From positions 372,001-436,000 of the forward strand of contig NZ_JAKCPW010000008.1 of the NCBI RefSeq assembly GCF_021440085.1: a DNA stretch of 64,000 nt, given 5' to 3'. Source of the DNA: Dyadobacter sp. CY261 (GTDB lineage Bacteria; Bacteroidota; Bacteroidia; Cytophagales; Spirosomataceae). Shown piece after piece: positions 18,790-27,567 of this stretch. Below the pieces are notes generated by a model. That model worked only from the letters and a program-made list of their open reading frames with translations, made no database searches and was not told where the DNA came from. The translations under genes were made by a program, and so were the position numbers. Every line of letters starts with the position of its first letter. Positions within the stretch are counted from its first letter, which is position 1.

Positions 18790-19398
18790 TTACATTTCCA
18801 TGCCCTTACCAGGCAAGCCTATTTCGCTTTCAAACTTTTCAATAACCCTCAACCGATCCTTCTCCGATTTTTCAGCCGCATTGACTGTTTTTTCGTAGAT
18901 ATATTCCTCGCCATCTTTCATAAAGCGGTATTTAATAAACATTTCCCCCGTTTCAGAATTGAACCGAACGTGCTTAGAAAAACCCTTCGAATCGTTGGAA
19001 ACAGGTTCTTTGATAAACCCTTTGCCCGACGAGATCATTTCTGCATTCACTTCGTTGGATGAAAATGCCATAGGCTCCGGCTCGGCTGGTGGCACTGGCG
19101 GCTTCGGAGTCACCACGGCAACAGATTCTTTGCAAGCCGCTTTGGGTGCCGGCAAATCGAGGTTACCTTCTGCAATGGAAGACAGCACGCGCTCGCGCAA
19201 TGCCTCTCGGTCTTCCTTGCTGATGCCATCTACGTCAAATGTCTTGCTGAAATCGATTTCCTTGCCATCAAGCGTTCCGGATACTTTGATCGAGAGCTTC
19301 TTGCCGTCATCATCGATGCTCCGGCTGAGGTAGGATCTTTTTTGGGCGATGGCCAGCGTGCTTACGCCGACCAATAGGATGGTTAAGATTTTCTTCAT
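18790..19398 (-). CDS. Secreted protein of unknown function in the exporter operon
   Basis: 202 residues from the ATG at 19398 (MKKILTILLVGVSTLAIAQ), which begins with a clear signal peptide cleaved after AIAQ. A longer frame up to 19491 adds a Cys/Pro-rich, unlikely leader and is rejected. The mature part has a charged N-terminal region (KRSYLSRSIDDDGKKLSIKV), a proline-rich linker (VTPKPPVPPAEPEP, about residues 100-115) and a C-terminal region with EEYIYEKTVNAAEKSEKDRL. No known domain is recognised. Position between ATPase and permease 7 suggests a periplasmic or outer-membrane accessory, or a sensor for the exporter; this is inference only. Confidence 0.7.
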   Translation of the reverse strand: MKKILTILLVGVSTLAIAQKRSYLSRSIDDDGKKLSIKVSGTLDGKEIDFSKTFDVDGISKEDREALRERVLSSIAEGNLDLPAPKAACKESVAVVTPKPPVPPAEPEPMAFSSNEVNAEMISSGKGFIKEPVSNDSKGFSKHVRFNSETGEMFIKYRFMKDGEEYIYEKTVNAAEKSEKDRLRVIEKFESEIGLPGKGMEM

Positions 19399-19558
19399 GG
19401 TTAGATTTGGCATATTGTTCAAACTAGCTCTGGCCGGGGGCTCCTTGCCTGGGTATCCAGCCGGGGTTCGGCACTCCACATTGCATTCCAAGGGGCATTA
19501 CCCCTGCATTCAATTCCCTGCTATGAAGCCGCGCTAGTTGCCAATAGCCGGAAGTTCT

Positions 19559-20236
19559 CTAAACATGTATTTTCTCAGTCACGATCTTACCGTCGAATAG
19601 GTTTACAATGCGGTGTGCAAAACCGGCGTCATAGGGCGAGTGCGTTACCATCAGGATGGTGGTTCCGGCCCCATTGAGCTGGCTGAGCAGGTTCATTACT
19701 TCTTCTCCGTTTTTCGAATCGAGGTTACCCGTAGGCTCATCGGCCAGGATTGTCTTGGGAGTTGCTACTACCGCGCGGGCGATGGCCGTACGTTGCTGCT
19801 GACCACCCGAAAGCTGTTGCGGAAAGTGGTTACGGCGGTGCATCATATTCATGCGGGTCAATGCAGCCTCTACTTTCTCCTTGCGCTCTGCCGGAGGGGT
19901 TTTGAGGTACAGCAATGGCAGCTCGACGTTCTCATAAACTGTCAGTTCGTCGATCAGGTTAAAGCTCTGGAACACGAAACCAATGTTTCCTTTACGAATC
20001 TGCGCACGCTGGCGTTCCGACATTTTGCCCACCTCCGTGCCATAGAACTCGTAGGATCCGTCACTGGGGTTATCTAGCAAACCGAGGATGTTCAGCAAAG
20101 TCGATTTTCCACAACCGGAAGGTCCCATAATAGCGACAAATTCGCCATCCTTCACTTCCATGTCGATACCATTGAGGGCAGTTGTTTCTACTTCTTCGGT
20201 AGAAAACACCTTGTGCATGTTGTTAATTTTGATCAT
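19559..20236 (-). CDS. ABC transporter ATPase, MacB/LolD type
   Basis: 225 residues, the usual size for the stand-alone ATPase of MacB/LolD/FtsE-like systems. Walker A (GPSGCGKST, about residues 38-46), signature [14 protein letters not shown], Walker [11 protein letters not shown] and the switch His in MVTHS are all present. It powers the FtsX-type permeases through ATP hydrolysis at the inner membrane. It is the only ATPase in the window for seven permeases. The adaptor gene lies upstream in the same direction, but about 500 bases with an inverted four-helix-bundle gene separate them. Between this gene and 19398 are 160 bases of GC-rich sequence with a short GGGGCATTACCCC palindrome and no recognisable gene. 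Confidence 0.96.
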   Translation of the reverse strand: MIKINNMHKVFSTEEVETTALNGIDMEVKDGEFVAIMGPSGCGKSTLLNILGLLDNPSDGSYEFYGTEVGKMSERQRAQIRKGNIGFVFQSFNLIDELTVYENVELPLLYLKTPPAERKEKVEAALTRMNMMHRRNHFPQQLSGGQQQRTAIARAVVATPKTILADEPTGNLDSKNGEEVMNLLSQLNGAGTTILMVTHSPYDAGFAHRIVNLFDGKIVTEKIHV

Positions 20237-20248
20237 TGTTTTAGGCGT

Positions 20249-20735
20249 TGGAGGAAAGGGAGGAAGGTGGAAGGGGAAAATGGTTATTATTGCCCTTATC
20301 TTTCATCAATCCTGTTAGTTATGTCAAAGTGAAAATTTGAAGATTTGAAGGTTTGGCAGGATGGGATCAACTTATCCATCCATATTTATCAGACGCTCGA
20401 CATGTGCCGGGATTTCAGTATCAAGGATCAGATGTGCCGAGCTGCTGTATCGGTTCCGTCTAACATGGCTGAGGGTTTCGAGCATCATTCTAACAAAGAG
20501 TTTATACGTTTTTTAAGAATTGCAAAACAAGCTTCCGGCGAACTGCGAAACCAAATTTATATCGCTATCGGGACGGGCTTGGTCAGTCAGGAAAAAGGAA
20601 CAGAACTCATCTCCAAAACCCGCCACCTATCCGCCATGATCCAAAACCTTATCAAAATAAGAGAAACAAACTTCGAAGGACCAAGCTACTCACCGTTCCT
20701 CCCCTTCCCTTCATCCCCCCTTTCCTCCCTATTTA
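20249..20735. mobile_element. Putative element: purine-rich inverted arms framing a four-helix-bundle gene
   Basis: The left arm, about 20249-20284, starts GGAGGAAAGGG. The right arm (about 20692-20735) on the opposite strand starts with the same 11 bases GGAGGAAAGGG and keeps GGAAGGGG further in, giving an imperfect inverted repeat of roughly 35 bases. Between the arms is little more than the four-helix-bundle gene. The layout copies intervening sequences of 23S rRNA, where the same protein family is encoded inside an inverted-repeat stem, but here the host site is the gap between an adaptor gene and its ATPase gene. Mobility is inferred; no target duplication was identified. Confidence 0.55.
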
Positions 20736-20782
20736 AAATTCGAGGACTTCATTATCTCCAAAGTTCTCATAAGAGCTGGTGA
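20345..20782 (+). CDS. Four-helix-bundle protein (23S rRNA intervening-sequence protein family)
   Basis: The body KVWQDGINLSIHIYQTL...DQMCRAAVSVPSNMAEGFEH...FLRIAKQASGELRNQI is a clear match to the small four-helix-bundle proteins first seen in 23S rRNA intervening sequences; related folds include the Avd accessory protein of diversity-generating retroelements. Family members are ~115-125 residues and usually start M..(F)EDLEVWQ. Here the codons for KFEDLKVWQ are present, but the nearest in-frame ATG (20321) is cut off by a TGA at 20330. Translation would have to begin at the TTG at 20345 or the gene is inactive. At the 3' end the frame reads through the right inverted arm (SPFLPFPSSPLSSLF) and 50 bases into the convergent adaptor gene, so the native stop also seems lost. 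The function of the family is unknown; RNA binding is suspected. Confidence 0.75.
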   Translation: MKVWQDGINLSIHIYQTLDMCRDFSIKDQMCRAAVSVPSNMAEGFEHHSNKEFIRFLRIAKQASGELRNQIYIAIGTGLVSQEKGTELISKTRHLSAMIQNLIKIRETNFEGPSYSPFLPFPSSPLSSLFKIRGLHYLQSSHKSW

Positions 20783-22040
20783 TGACTTTTTCACCTGGTT
20801 TCAGACCTTCGAGCACTTCGAAATATTCAGGGTTTTTGCGGCCTAGTGTGATTTTACGTTTCGCGGCGCGTTTACCGCCGTCACCTATCACATATACCCA
20901 GTTTCCGCCAGTTTCGGAGAAGAAGCCTCCCACAGGCAATAATGTAGCTTGCGATGGCTGGCCGAGTTGCAGACGGATCGGTGCTGACTGGCCTCTTTTG
21001 ATCAGTTCAGGCGCGCCTTTGTCGAACTGCATATCTACTTCGAAACGACCGCTCAATACCTCAGGATAAATCTTAATGATTTTCAGACCATAATCCTTGG
21101 CATTGAACTCCATAGACCCCTGCAAGCCCGCAAAAATCCGTGAAATGTAGTGTTCGTCCACAGAAACCCGCATTTTAAAGCCGTTCAGGTCGTCAATCTG
21201 GCCAATGTTCTGTCCCTGGTTAATGTTTGAACCGACTTCCACATTCATGGATGACAGCAAACCTGAAACCGGCGCTTTCACTACAAGGTTATCCAAAGTC
21301 TGGCGCCACAGGCTTACGTTTCTCTGCGTGCTTGCCAACGTGCCTTCCAGTTGCGTAATCTGCATTTTGGCGTTTTCTTCCTGGTATTTCTGCGATTCGA
21401 TCTCGATCTCACGTTGTCTTACCAGCTTTTCATAGTCACGCTTGGTTTTCAGATAATCGGCTTCCGGAATGACCTTGTCTTTAAAAAGCTTTACATTTCT
21501 TTCGTGAGCGTCCTTCGCCTGATCGAGCTGGAAATCCAGGTCGCTCAAAGTCTTTTGTAGTGTAAAGCGCGCCACTTTCAGGTTCTGCCTGGTATTTTGA
21601 AGGTCGTTTACCAAACGGCTGGCCTCAGTTTCCGATTGGAGGAAGCTCAGTTTCAGGTTCTGGTTTTCCAGGCGGAGAAGTACATCTCCCTGTTTCACCA
21701 TATTACCACCTTCGATGAGTTTTTCAGTAACATAACCACCCACGATCGCATCGAGCTGAATGGTTTTGAGTGGCTGAACCACACCGGTCACGACAATAAA
21801 TTCGTCGAACTTCCCTTGTTTGACCTCCGATATGGTCAATTTATCCTGCTCCACATTCAGCTTGCTCCGTTTATCGGCAAAGACGAACTGGTATATCAGG
21901 AAAGCTGCCAGCAGAACGCTCCCGCCAATGATGCTGATGCGTTTGGTATTCCAGAATTTCTTGGGTTTGACTCGGTCCATTGTTGATCCTCCGGAAAATC
22001 CGTTGTTGGTGCCAGTCGAGTTAGGTGTCTTAACTTCCAT
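20733..22040 (-). CDS. HlyD/MacA-type periplasmic adaptor of an efflux system
   Basis: 435 residues. After a short cytosolic part there is one membrane anchor (about residues 33-52, ISIIGGSVLLAAFLIYQFVF). Then come a barrel-sandwich half (GYVTEKLIEGGNMVKQGDVLLRLE), a long alpha-helical hairpin (about 125-235) and the second sandwich half (LVVKAPVSGLLSSMNVEVGS), followed by beta-barrel and membrane-proximal domains. This is the MacA/HlyD plan: the protein bridges an inner-membrane ABC transporter and an outer-membrane channel. No TolC-like gene is in the window. It is the first gene of the leftward exporter operon, with regulatory palindromes and a candidate sigma-54 promoter just upstream. 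Its 3' end abuts the right arm of the four-helix-bundle element. Confidence 0.93.
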   Translation of the reverse strand: MEVKTPNSTGTNNGFSGGSTMDRVKPKKFWNTKRISIIGGSVLLAAFLIYQFVFADKRSKLNVEQDKLTISEVKQGKFDEFIVVTGVVQPLKTIQLDAIVGGYVTEKLIEGGNMVKQGDVLLRLENQNLKLSFLQSETEASRLVNDLQNTRQNLKVARFTLQKTLSDLDFQLDQAKDAHERNVKLFKDKVIPEADYLKTKRDYEKLVRQREIEIESQKYQEENAKMQITQLEGTLASTQRNVSLWRQTLDNLVVKAPVSGLLSSMNVEVGSNINQGQNIGQIDDLNGFKMRVSVDEHYISRIFAGLQGSMEFNAKDYGLKIIKIYPEVLSGRFEVDMQFDKGAPELIKRGQSAPIRLQLGQPSQATLLPVGGFFSETGGNWVYVIGDGGKRAAKRKITLGRKNPEYFEVLEGLKPGEKVITSSYENFGDNEVLEF

Positions 22041-22084
22041 TATATGTTAGTGATTGAGTTCGCTTTTGTATTTGGCTCTTATAA

Positions 22085-22101
22085 TCCAATCACTATGCCA
22101 A
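22085..22101 (-). promoter_or_regulatory. Candidate sigma-54 (-24/-12) promoter of the exporter operon
   Basis: The minus strand reads TTGGCATAGTGATTGGA, compared with the consensus TTGGCACG-N4-TTGCW. The -24 half (TTGGCA) is exact and the -12 half (TTGGA) has one change. It lies about 45 bases before the adaptor start codon, with two palindromic sites 65-115 bases upstream, as expected for an enhancer-dependent promoter. The divergent gene encodes a sigma-54 activator. Confidence 0.45.
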
Positions 22102-22165
22102 AGAAGAGATAGACAACTAATCGTCTGAAAATCAATATAATTAATATTAATACTATTACAAACCC

Positions 22166-22202
22166 TGTCCGTTATCGGACAAACTTGTTCGGGCGCGGAC
22201 AA
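22166..22202. promoter_or_regulatory. Two tandem palindromes TGTYCG-N4-CGGACA, likely activator sites
   Basis: Site 1 at 22166-22181 is TGTCCG-TTAT-CGGACA, a perfect palindrome. Site 2 at 22185-22202 is TTGTTCG-GGCG-CGGACAA, with one mismatch. Their centres are about 20 bases apart, two DNA turns. They lie in the 314-base gap between the divergent adaptor and regulator genes. A near-identical site is at 7893-7908 upstream of permease 3. Binding by the neighbouring NtrC-type regulator is inferred. Confidence 0.6.
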
Positions 22203-22354
22203 GGCATTCTAACGACCTTTTTAAGGTAAAATAGTGACATTTTAGCTTGTTAGGAAATAATATTTCAAATTGCGTCCTTATCTTGACAAACAATTCCACG
22301 AAGTCCTTATCCCGGCAGTGTTAACCCGCCTGCGCACCACCAGAAAGAACAGCC

Positions 22355-23725
22355 ATGCTACTATCAGAAGCCAAGATCCTGATTATCGACGACGATGTTG
22401 ACGTGCTAAGTGCCGCCAAACTTTTACTGAAACGCCACGCCAAGGCCGTCGACATTGAGAAGAACCCCCAAAAACTGCCATTCCTCGTAACAAACGGAGA
22501 TTATAGCCTGATTTTACTCGATATGAACTTTACCCGGGACGTCAACAGCGGCCGGGAAGGTTTCCATTGGCTCGACCGCATTCTGGATATCAATCCCGCC
22601 GCGAAAGTAATCATGATCACTGCTTACGGCGATATTGAAATGGCGATCCGCGCGATTAAATCCGGGGCGATCGACTTTGTACTCAAACCATGGGAAAACG
22701 ACAAACTGCTGACGACGATCAGCACGGCGCTCGAAGGCGGTAAGGACAAAGTGGTGCCGGTGGCGGAAGAAAAAGCCAAAGACGATAACAAGAAGAACAA
22801 CAAAGTCGCCTCAGACACCATTGTAGCGACGAGCGAGAGCATGCGCCAGGTATTGCTAACAACGGAACGTGTAGCCTCTACCGATGCCAACGTGCTTATT
22901 TTAGGAGAAAACGGTACAGGTAAAACGCAGCTCGCAAAACACCTTCACCAGCATTCCAAGCGCGCCGATAAGCCATTCGTAGCCGTCGACCTGGGCGCTA
23001 TCAGCGAAACGCTCTTCGAAAGCGAGCTCTTCGGGCACGTGAAAGGCGCATTTACCGACGCGAAGGAAGACCGTGCCGGCCGATTTGAAGAAGCCAAAGG
23101 CGGCACCATCTTCCTCGACGAGATCGGCAACCTCACATTGCCGCTTCAGGCCAAGCTGCTTACCGTCATTCAGGAGCGCAAAGTAACCCGTGTGGGCTCC
23201 AACAAACCCATTGCGCTCGACGTCCGCCTCGTTTGCGCGACGAATATGAATATCGAAAAGATGGTCTCCGAAAAGACCTTCCGCCAGGATCTGCTATACC
23301 GTGTCAATACCATCGAGCTCGAATTACCCCCCCTGCGTGAACGGCCCGAGGACATCAGCGCGCTGGCTGACTATTACCTTAAACAATACGCCAAGAAATA
23401 CAACCGCCCCGTCAACGACATCAGCAATGCATTGGTGAAGAAAATGCAGCAGTACAACTGGCCGGGCAATATCCGTGAGCTGCAACATGCCGTGGAGCGT
23501 GCAGTGATCCTTTCGCAGGAAAAAACTTTGCAACCTGATGACCTTTTCCTCAAAAGTTCGGCTGGCCAACCTGCCACCGCTACTGGCTTCGACCTCGAAG
23601 ACATGGAAAAAACGATGATCATCAAGGCGCTAAAACGTTTCAACGGAAACATCACCGACGCGGCCCGTGAGCTGGGACTCAGCCGCGCAGCCCTTTACCG
23701 ACGGATGGAAAAATACGGTCTGTAA
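22355..23725 (+). CDS. NtrC-family sigma-54-dependent response regulator
   Basis: 456 residues in three domains. The receiver domain is at about 5-125, with acidic pocket IIDDDVD and phosphoacceptor Asp56 in ILLDMNF. The AAA+ sigma-54 activation domain is at about 155-395, with Walker A GENGTGKT and the loop GAFTDA in place of GAFTGA. The C-terminal Fis-type helix-turn-helix is [22 protein letters not shown]. The GAFTDA variant keeps the GAFT part that touches sigma-54. It is divergent from the exporter operon and the likely binder of the palindromes at 22166-22202. No kinase adjoins it; an NtrY-like kinase is encoded at 35475. Such activators need a phosphorylation signal, ATP and RpoN. Confidence 0.95.
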   Translation: MLLSEAKILIIDDDVDVLSAAKLLLKRHAKAVDIEKNPQKLPFLVTNGDYSLILLDMNFTRDVNSGREGFHWLDRILDINPAAKVIMITAYGDIEMAIRAIKSGAIDFVLKPWENDKLLTTISTALEGGKDKVVPVAEEKAKDDNKKNNKVASDTIVATSESMRQVLLTTERVASTDANVLILGENGTGKTQLAKHLHQHSKRADKPFVAVDLGAISETLFESELFGHVKGAFTDAKEDRAGRFEEAKGGTIFLDEIGNLTLPLQAKLLTVIQERKVTRVGSNKPIALDVRLVCATNMNIEKMVSEKTFRQDLLYRVNTIELELPPLRERPEDISALADYYLKQYAKKYNRPVNDISNALVKKMQQYNWPGNIRELQHAVERAVILSQEKTLQPDDLFLKSSAGQPATATGFDLEDMEKTMIIKALKRFNGNITDAARELGLSRAALYRRMEKYGL

Positions 23726-23818
23726 CACGCTCACGACCGCACGGAAGTACAAACTTGGCATGTTTTTTGGGTCAAAATCGAATGACAAGCACAACTGCAT
23801 TCCAACTTTTTACTTCCG

Positions 23819-25765
23819 ATGACTAAATCGATTCCTATATTCATTCTCGTTTTTTTCTCCCATTTCCTGTTTGCACAAAGCGGCAACATCAAGCCAGTAC
23901 CGCTCAAAAACATCAAGACCACACAAGGTTTCTGGCATGACCGTATTGAAATAGCGCGGGCGGTAACCATTCCCCATGCATTACACCAATGCGAAGAATC
24001 CGGTCGTTTCGACAACTTCGCGGTGGCAGGCGGATTAAAAAAAGGCACATTCAAAGGGGCCCGATTTGACGATTCGGATGTTTTCAAAGTAGTCGAAGGC
24101 GCTTCCTATGTACTTCAAAATCAATACGATCCCAAACTGGATCACTACCTCGACAGCCTGATCACGCTTTTCGCAGCTGCGCAGGAACCCGACGGCTATC
24201 TTTACACGATCCGGACCATCAACAAAGACACGACCGGCTCCTTCGACTGGATCGCCGGGCCTTACCGCTATTCTTTCGAGAATGGTAGCCACGAATTGTA
24301 CAATGCCGGCCATTTATACGAAGCCGCGGTGGCGCATTACGAAGCAACCGGCAAAAAGAACTTGCTGAATGTCGCCATCAAAAATGCTGATCATTTAGTC
24401 AAAACTATTGGTCCCAAACCCGGGCAAATGGTGGTCGTTCCCGGGCATGAGGAAACGGAGCTCGCGTTGATACGCCTTTACAGGGTCACCGGCAAAAAAG
24501 AATACCTTGATCTTTCCAAATTCCTCATCGACATGCGTGGCCGTTCCGACAAGCGTACACTTTTCCTTGATGAGCACAAACTCGGCCCTTCCTACTTCCA
24601 GGATCAGGTGCCTTTCGTACGCCAGCGCGAAGCCGTGGGGCATGCAGTACGGGCGCAATACCTGTATACGGGCGTCGCCGACCTTCTCACCCTGAAACCC
24701 GACCCCAAAAATGAGGCAGCAGTGCACGCCATTTGGGATGATGCAACTCACCACAAACAATATATAACCGGCGGAGTAGGCGCCCGGGAAGACGGCGAAG
24801 CATTTGACAAACCTTATATTTTGCCGAATGACAATGCATATGCCGAAACCTGCGCCGCCATCGCGAACATGCTTTGGAACCATAAAATGTACCTGCTCAC
24901 CGGTGAGGCGAAGTATATGGACGTTTTCGAACGCGTACTATACAATGGCTTTTTGGGTGGCATGGGCGTGAAGGGCAATTCTTTTTTTTATGTTAACCCA
25001 ATGTCTTCCAATGGCAAAAATGATTTTAACAGAGGCTCAGGAGCTGTAAGACATGAGTGGTTCGGAACGGCGTGCTGCCCCAGTAATGTATCGCGTTTTT
25101 TGCCTTCGATGCCGGCCTATATGTACGCAACGAGAGGTAATGCATTAATTATTAATCTATTTGGCGACACAAAATCTAAAATTACGCTTCCAAATACGCC
25201 GGTTCAGGTTACGCAGCAAACACAATATCCCTGGCAAGGAAACATCCGCATTAGCATTGATCCCGAAAAGAGTGCCACATTTCCACTCCATATCCGCATT
25301 CCCGGCTGGGCCACAGGACAGGCAATTCCCGGCGATTTATACAGCTATCAGGATAAGCTCGTCAAGCCAGTCGGCGTGATTATTAATGGTAAAAAAGAAG
25401 AATCAGCCATTGAAAACGGCTATTTGAAACTCAACCGGAGCTGGAAAAAAGGTGATGTGATTGAATTATCGCTCGATATGCCAGTGAGAAAAGTTCTTGC
25501 GAATGAAAAACTAAAAAGTAACGTCGGCAAGGTCGCGATCGAGCGCGGGCCGGTACTTTACTGTGCAGAAGGACATGATAATGGCGGAAAGGCGCTCTCT
25601 ATCAAAATGTCCGGCACCGAGGACTTCACACCAGTGTTCCAAAAGGAAATGCTCGGCGGAATTAACACATTGAAATCGAAAGAAGGAAATATCACGCTGA
25701 TTCCTTATTACGCCTGGGCCAATCGCGGCGCCAACGAAATGACCATCTGGTTTGACAAACTATAA
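23819..25765 (+). CDS. GH127 beta-L-arabinofuranosidase, secreted
   Basis: 648 residues with an N-terminal signal peptide ending around FLFAQ. The mature protein follows the GH127 (formerly DUF1680) plan: an (alpha/alpha)6 barrel and C-terminal beta domains. The known zinc and catalytic residues of the HypBA1 type are visible as Glu343 and Cys345 in YAETCA and Cys419-Cys420 in TACCPSNVSR. The family removes terminal beta-L-arabinofuranose from plant cell wall glycans or hydroxyproline arabinosides. Activity in the periplasm is likely from the signal peptide. It is a single gene between a regulator and a convergent LEA14-like gene and is not part of an evident SusCD locus. Confidence 0.92.
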   Translation: MTKSIPIFILVFFSHFLFAQSGNIKPVPLKNIKTTQGFWHDRIEIARAVTIPHALHQCEESGRFDNFAVAGGLKKGTFKGARFDDSDVFKVVEGASYVLQNQYDPKLDHYLDSLITLFAAAQEPDGYLYTIRTINKDTTGSFDWIAGPYRYSFENGSHELYNAGHLYEAAVAHYEATGKKNLLNVAIKNADHLVKTIGPKPGQMVVVPGHEETELALIRLYRVTGKKEYLDLSKFLIDMRGRSDKRTLFLDEHKLGPSYFQDQVPFVRQREAVGHAVRAQYLYTGVADLLTLKPDPKNEAAVHAIWDDATHHKQYITGGVGAREDGEAFDKPYILPNDNAYAETCAAIANMLWNHKMYLLTGEAKYMDVFERVLYNGFLGGMGVKGNSFFYVNPMSSNGKNDFNRGSGAVRHEWFGTACCPSNVSRFLPSMPAYMYATRGNALIINLFGDTKSKITLPNTPVQVTQQTQYPWQGNIRISIDPEKSATFPLHIRIPGWATGQAIPGDLYSYQDKLVKPVGVIINGKKEESAIENGYLKLNRSWKKGDVIELSLDMPVRKVLANEKLKSNVGKVAIERGPVLYCAEGHDNGGKALSIKMSGTEDFTPVFQKEMLGGINTLKSKEGNITLIPYYAWANRGANEMTIWFDKL

Positions 25766-25779
25766 CGTATTAAAAAAGA

Positions 25780-25808
25780 CGGGCAATGCCGGTTACCAGC
25801 ATTGCCCG
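25780..25808. terminator. Bidirectional hairpin terminator
   Basis: CGGGCAATGC at 25780-25789 pairs perfectly with GCATTGCCCG at 25799-25808 over a nine-base loop. It sits between convergent genes. An A-run just before the stem (25772-25777) becomes the U-tract for leftward transcripts. Confidence 0.75.
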
Positions 25809-25812
25809 AACA

Positions 25813-26730
25813 CTATTTCTTTCCCAGATTCTTCTGAAAAGTCTCAATATCCTTCAATTCCCCATCCATAATCAGGTTCATCTCGCTACCGTCAAGCACC
25901 TCGCTTTCCGATCTGATTTTACTTTTGAAATAGAACGTAAACGGCAATTCCTTCCCTTTGCCGATCATCTGTACTCCGGCTTTGATTACTTTCCCCAAGC
26001 TTACCGAAAGCGGAATTTCGTAAACGTCTTTACTTTTAGCTTTCACCTGAGTAATGCCGGTCACAGCTCCCTCGGCGAACCTTTTCTGTTTACCTAAATC
26101 CATTACATATTTCGGATTTTCAAATTTTATTGAAAAAGCATTCCGGTTCTTGACCTCGATCTTAATGATAATATCTGCTTCCTTTAAGCCCAGCTTCTTT
26201 ACATCATAACCAGCCAATTTTACCTGCGGCAAACGATATAATGGCAGCCGTTTGTCCATTTTCAACACAAGGGAGTCTTTCCCCAAAAATGGTTTTTCAA
26301 AGTGCATGGTAGTTTCAAATTGGTAGTCAACACTATCGTTGCCTTTGCCGGCTGCCTCCTCGCCTTCATCGCGCAAATTACCGATCTTGATTTTAACAGG
26401 TAATGTCAAGAGTGAACTGTCGGTCGCCTCGATATTCAACGCTTTGCCATATTGGTCTTCAACAATTGTCTTGCCGTTCATCCTGACGGCGTAATTGAAC
26501 TTTTTCAAATTCATTCCAACGGGCAATGGATTGTGAATAAGCGCTTTAAGTTCCATTTTAATGGTACTGTCCGTGACGTCGCTGATGCGGGCAATGCTCA
26601 TGTCTACGCGCGGCTTCAATCCGGAAACCGGGTTTGGATCACTCTTTTTGAGGAAATACCAGATTGCGAATGCTAATGCGGCTATCGATATCACGATGAC
26701 GAGCCATTTGGATATTCCTTTGCTTTTCAT
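25813..26730 (-). CDS. LEA type 2 (WHy-domain) family membrane-anchored protein
   Basis: 305 residues. One membrane segment (about residues 8-26, WLVIVISIAALAFAIWYFL) anchors it, with the rest probably outside the membrane. Two similar halves follow, each with the pattern of a WHy/LEA14 beta-sandwich: the stretch with LKALIHNPLPVGMNLKKFNY and the later one with IKVEVKNRNAFSIKFENP-like sequence (IIIKIEVKNRNAFSIKFENP). Such domains are linked to desiccation and stress proteins, with no enzymatic activity known. It is monocistronic, facing a 220-base upstream gap (26731-26950) in which I see no gene and no clear promoter match. Confidence 0.75.
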   Translation of the reverse strand: MKSKGISKWLVIVISIAALAFAIWYFLKKSDPNPVSGLKPRVDMSIARISDVTDSTIKMELKALIHNPLPVGMNLKKFNYAVRMNGKTIVEDQYGKALNIEATDSSLLTLPVKIKIGNLRDEGEEAAGKGNDSVDYQFETTMHFEKPFLGKDSLVLKMDKRLPLYRLPQVKLAGYDVKKLGLKEADIIIKIEVKNRNAFSIKFENPKYVMDLGKQKRFAEGAVTGITQVKAKSKDVYEIPLSVSLGKVIKAGVQMIGKGKELPFTFYFKSKIRSESEVLDGSEMNLIMDGELKDIETFQKNLGKK

Positions 26731-26950
26731 TGGTGTCGTTCGGTTGATCCCAATGACTATTCAAAAAGCATTCCCACCCCTTCCCAACGCTCACCCCACG
26801 TATATGTGTAGGAATATCTTCATCCGCTGCCCATACAATTGCCTCAAACGAGGTTTACACCTTGGTACAGAATTTTAACAGCAGTGCAGCAATCGAATGG
26901 CGATCGCCATTGCAAGTCAACAAAACCACGACCATTAAAACTTTATTGAG

Positions 26951-27493
26951 ATGAAAGCGACTAAAAGCAAAAAACCAACCAAACAGATTACAGAGACGGA
27001 TAGCACCAAATTAAAAGAGTTATTTGTCGACGGCCTGAAAGATATCTATTGGGCAGAAAAGAATTTGGCCAAAGCGTTGACAAAGATGTCTAAAAACGCG
27101 ACTTCGGAGGAATTAAAAGCAGCATTCGAACAGCATACTACCGAAACTGAGGAACACGCAAAAGTCCTGGAACAGGTATTCGAAAGAATCGGCGAAAAAG
27201 CACAGGCGAAAAAATGTGCCGCTATGGAAGGGCTGATCGAAGAAGCGAACGAGATCATCGAAAGCACTGAAAAAGGAACAATGGTGCGTGATTGCGGACT
27301 TATTATGGCTGCACAGAAAGTAGAGCATTACGAAATCGCATCTTATGGCACATTGCGCAACATCGCGCGCACGCTAGGACATGCCGAAGTGGCCGATTTG
27401 CTGCAACAAACACTGGATCAGGAAGGTGAAACCGATCACAAGCTCACGGAACTGGCAGAGGCCTACGTGAATGAGGAAGCAAGTGTAGAATAG
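26951..27493 (+). CDS. YciE/YciF-type ferritin-like protein (DUF892)
   Basis: 180 residues. A Lys/Thr-rich N-terminal tail (KATKSKKPTKQITETDS) precedes the domain that starts LKELFVDGLKDIYWAEKNLAKAL. This start, with HAKVLEQVFE, CGLIMAAQKVEHYEIASYGTL and DQEGETDHKL, matches the DUF892 four-helix bundle. Conserved Glu and His residues in those stretches form a di-metal site in the family. These proteins are produced under osmotic and general stress, and their biochemical role is not settled. The gene is followed by a strong terminator and faces a convergent stress-type FMN protein gene. Confidence 0.92.
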   Translation: MKATKSKKPTKQITETDSTKLKELFVDGLKDIYWAEKNLAKALTKMSKNATSEELKAAFEQHTTETEEHAKVLEQVFERIGEKAQAKKCAAMEGLIEEANEIIESTEKGTMVRDCGLIMAAQKVEHYEIASYGTLRNIARTLGHAEVADLLQQTLDQEGETDHKLTELAEAYVNEEASVE

Positions 27494-27519
27494 AGGCTTC
27501 TGCCTTTTATAAAAGTAGA

Positions 27520-27550
27520 GAGGCGAGCGGGAAACCCGTTCGCCTCTTTT
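27520..27550 (+). terminator. Rho-independent terminator after the YciF-like gene
   Basis: A GC-rich stem GAGGCGAGCGGG / CCCGTTCGCCTC (one G-U pair) with an AAA loop is followed by TTTT at 27547-27550. Confidence 0.85.
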
Positions 27551-27567
27551 ACATTCAATACATACAT

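Noticed and set aside
20321-20344. ATG at 20321 as true start of the four-helix-bundle gene
   Set aside because: The fourth codon in that frame is TGA, so translation from this ATG would stop at once.
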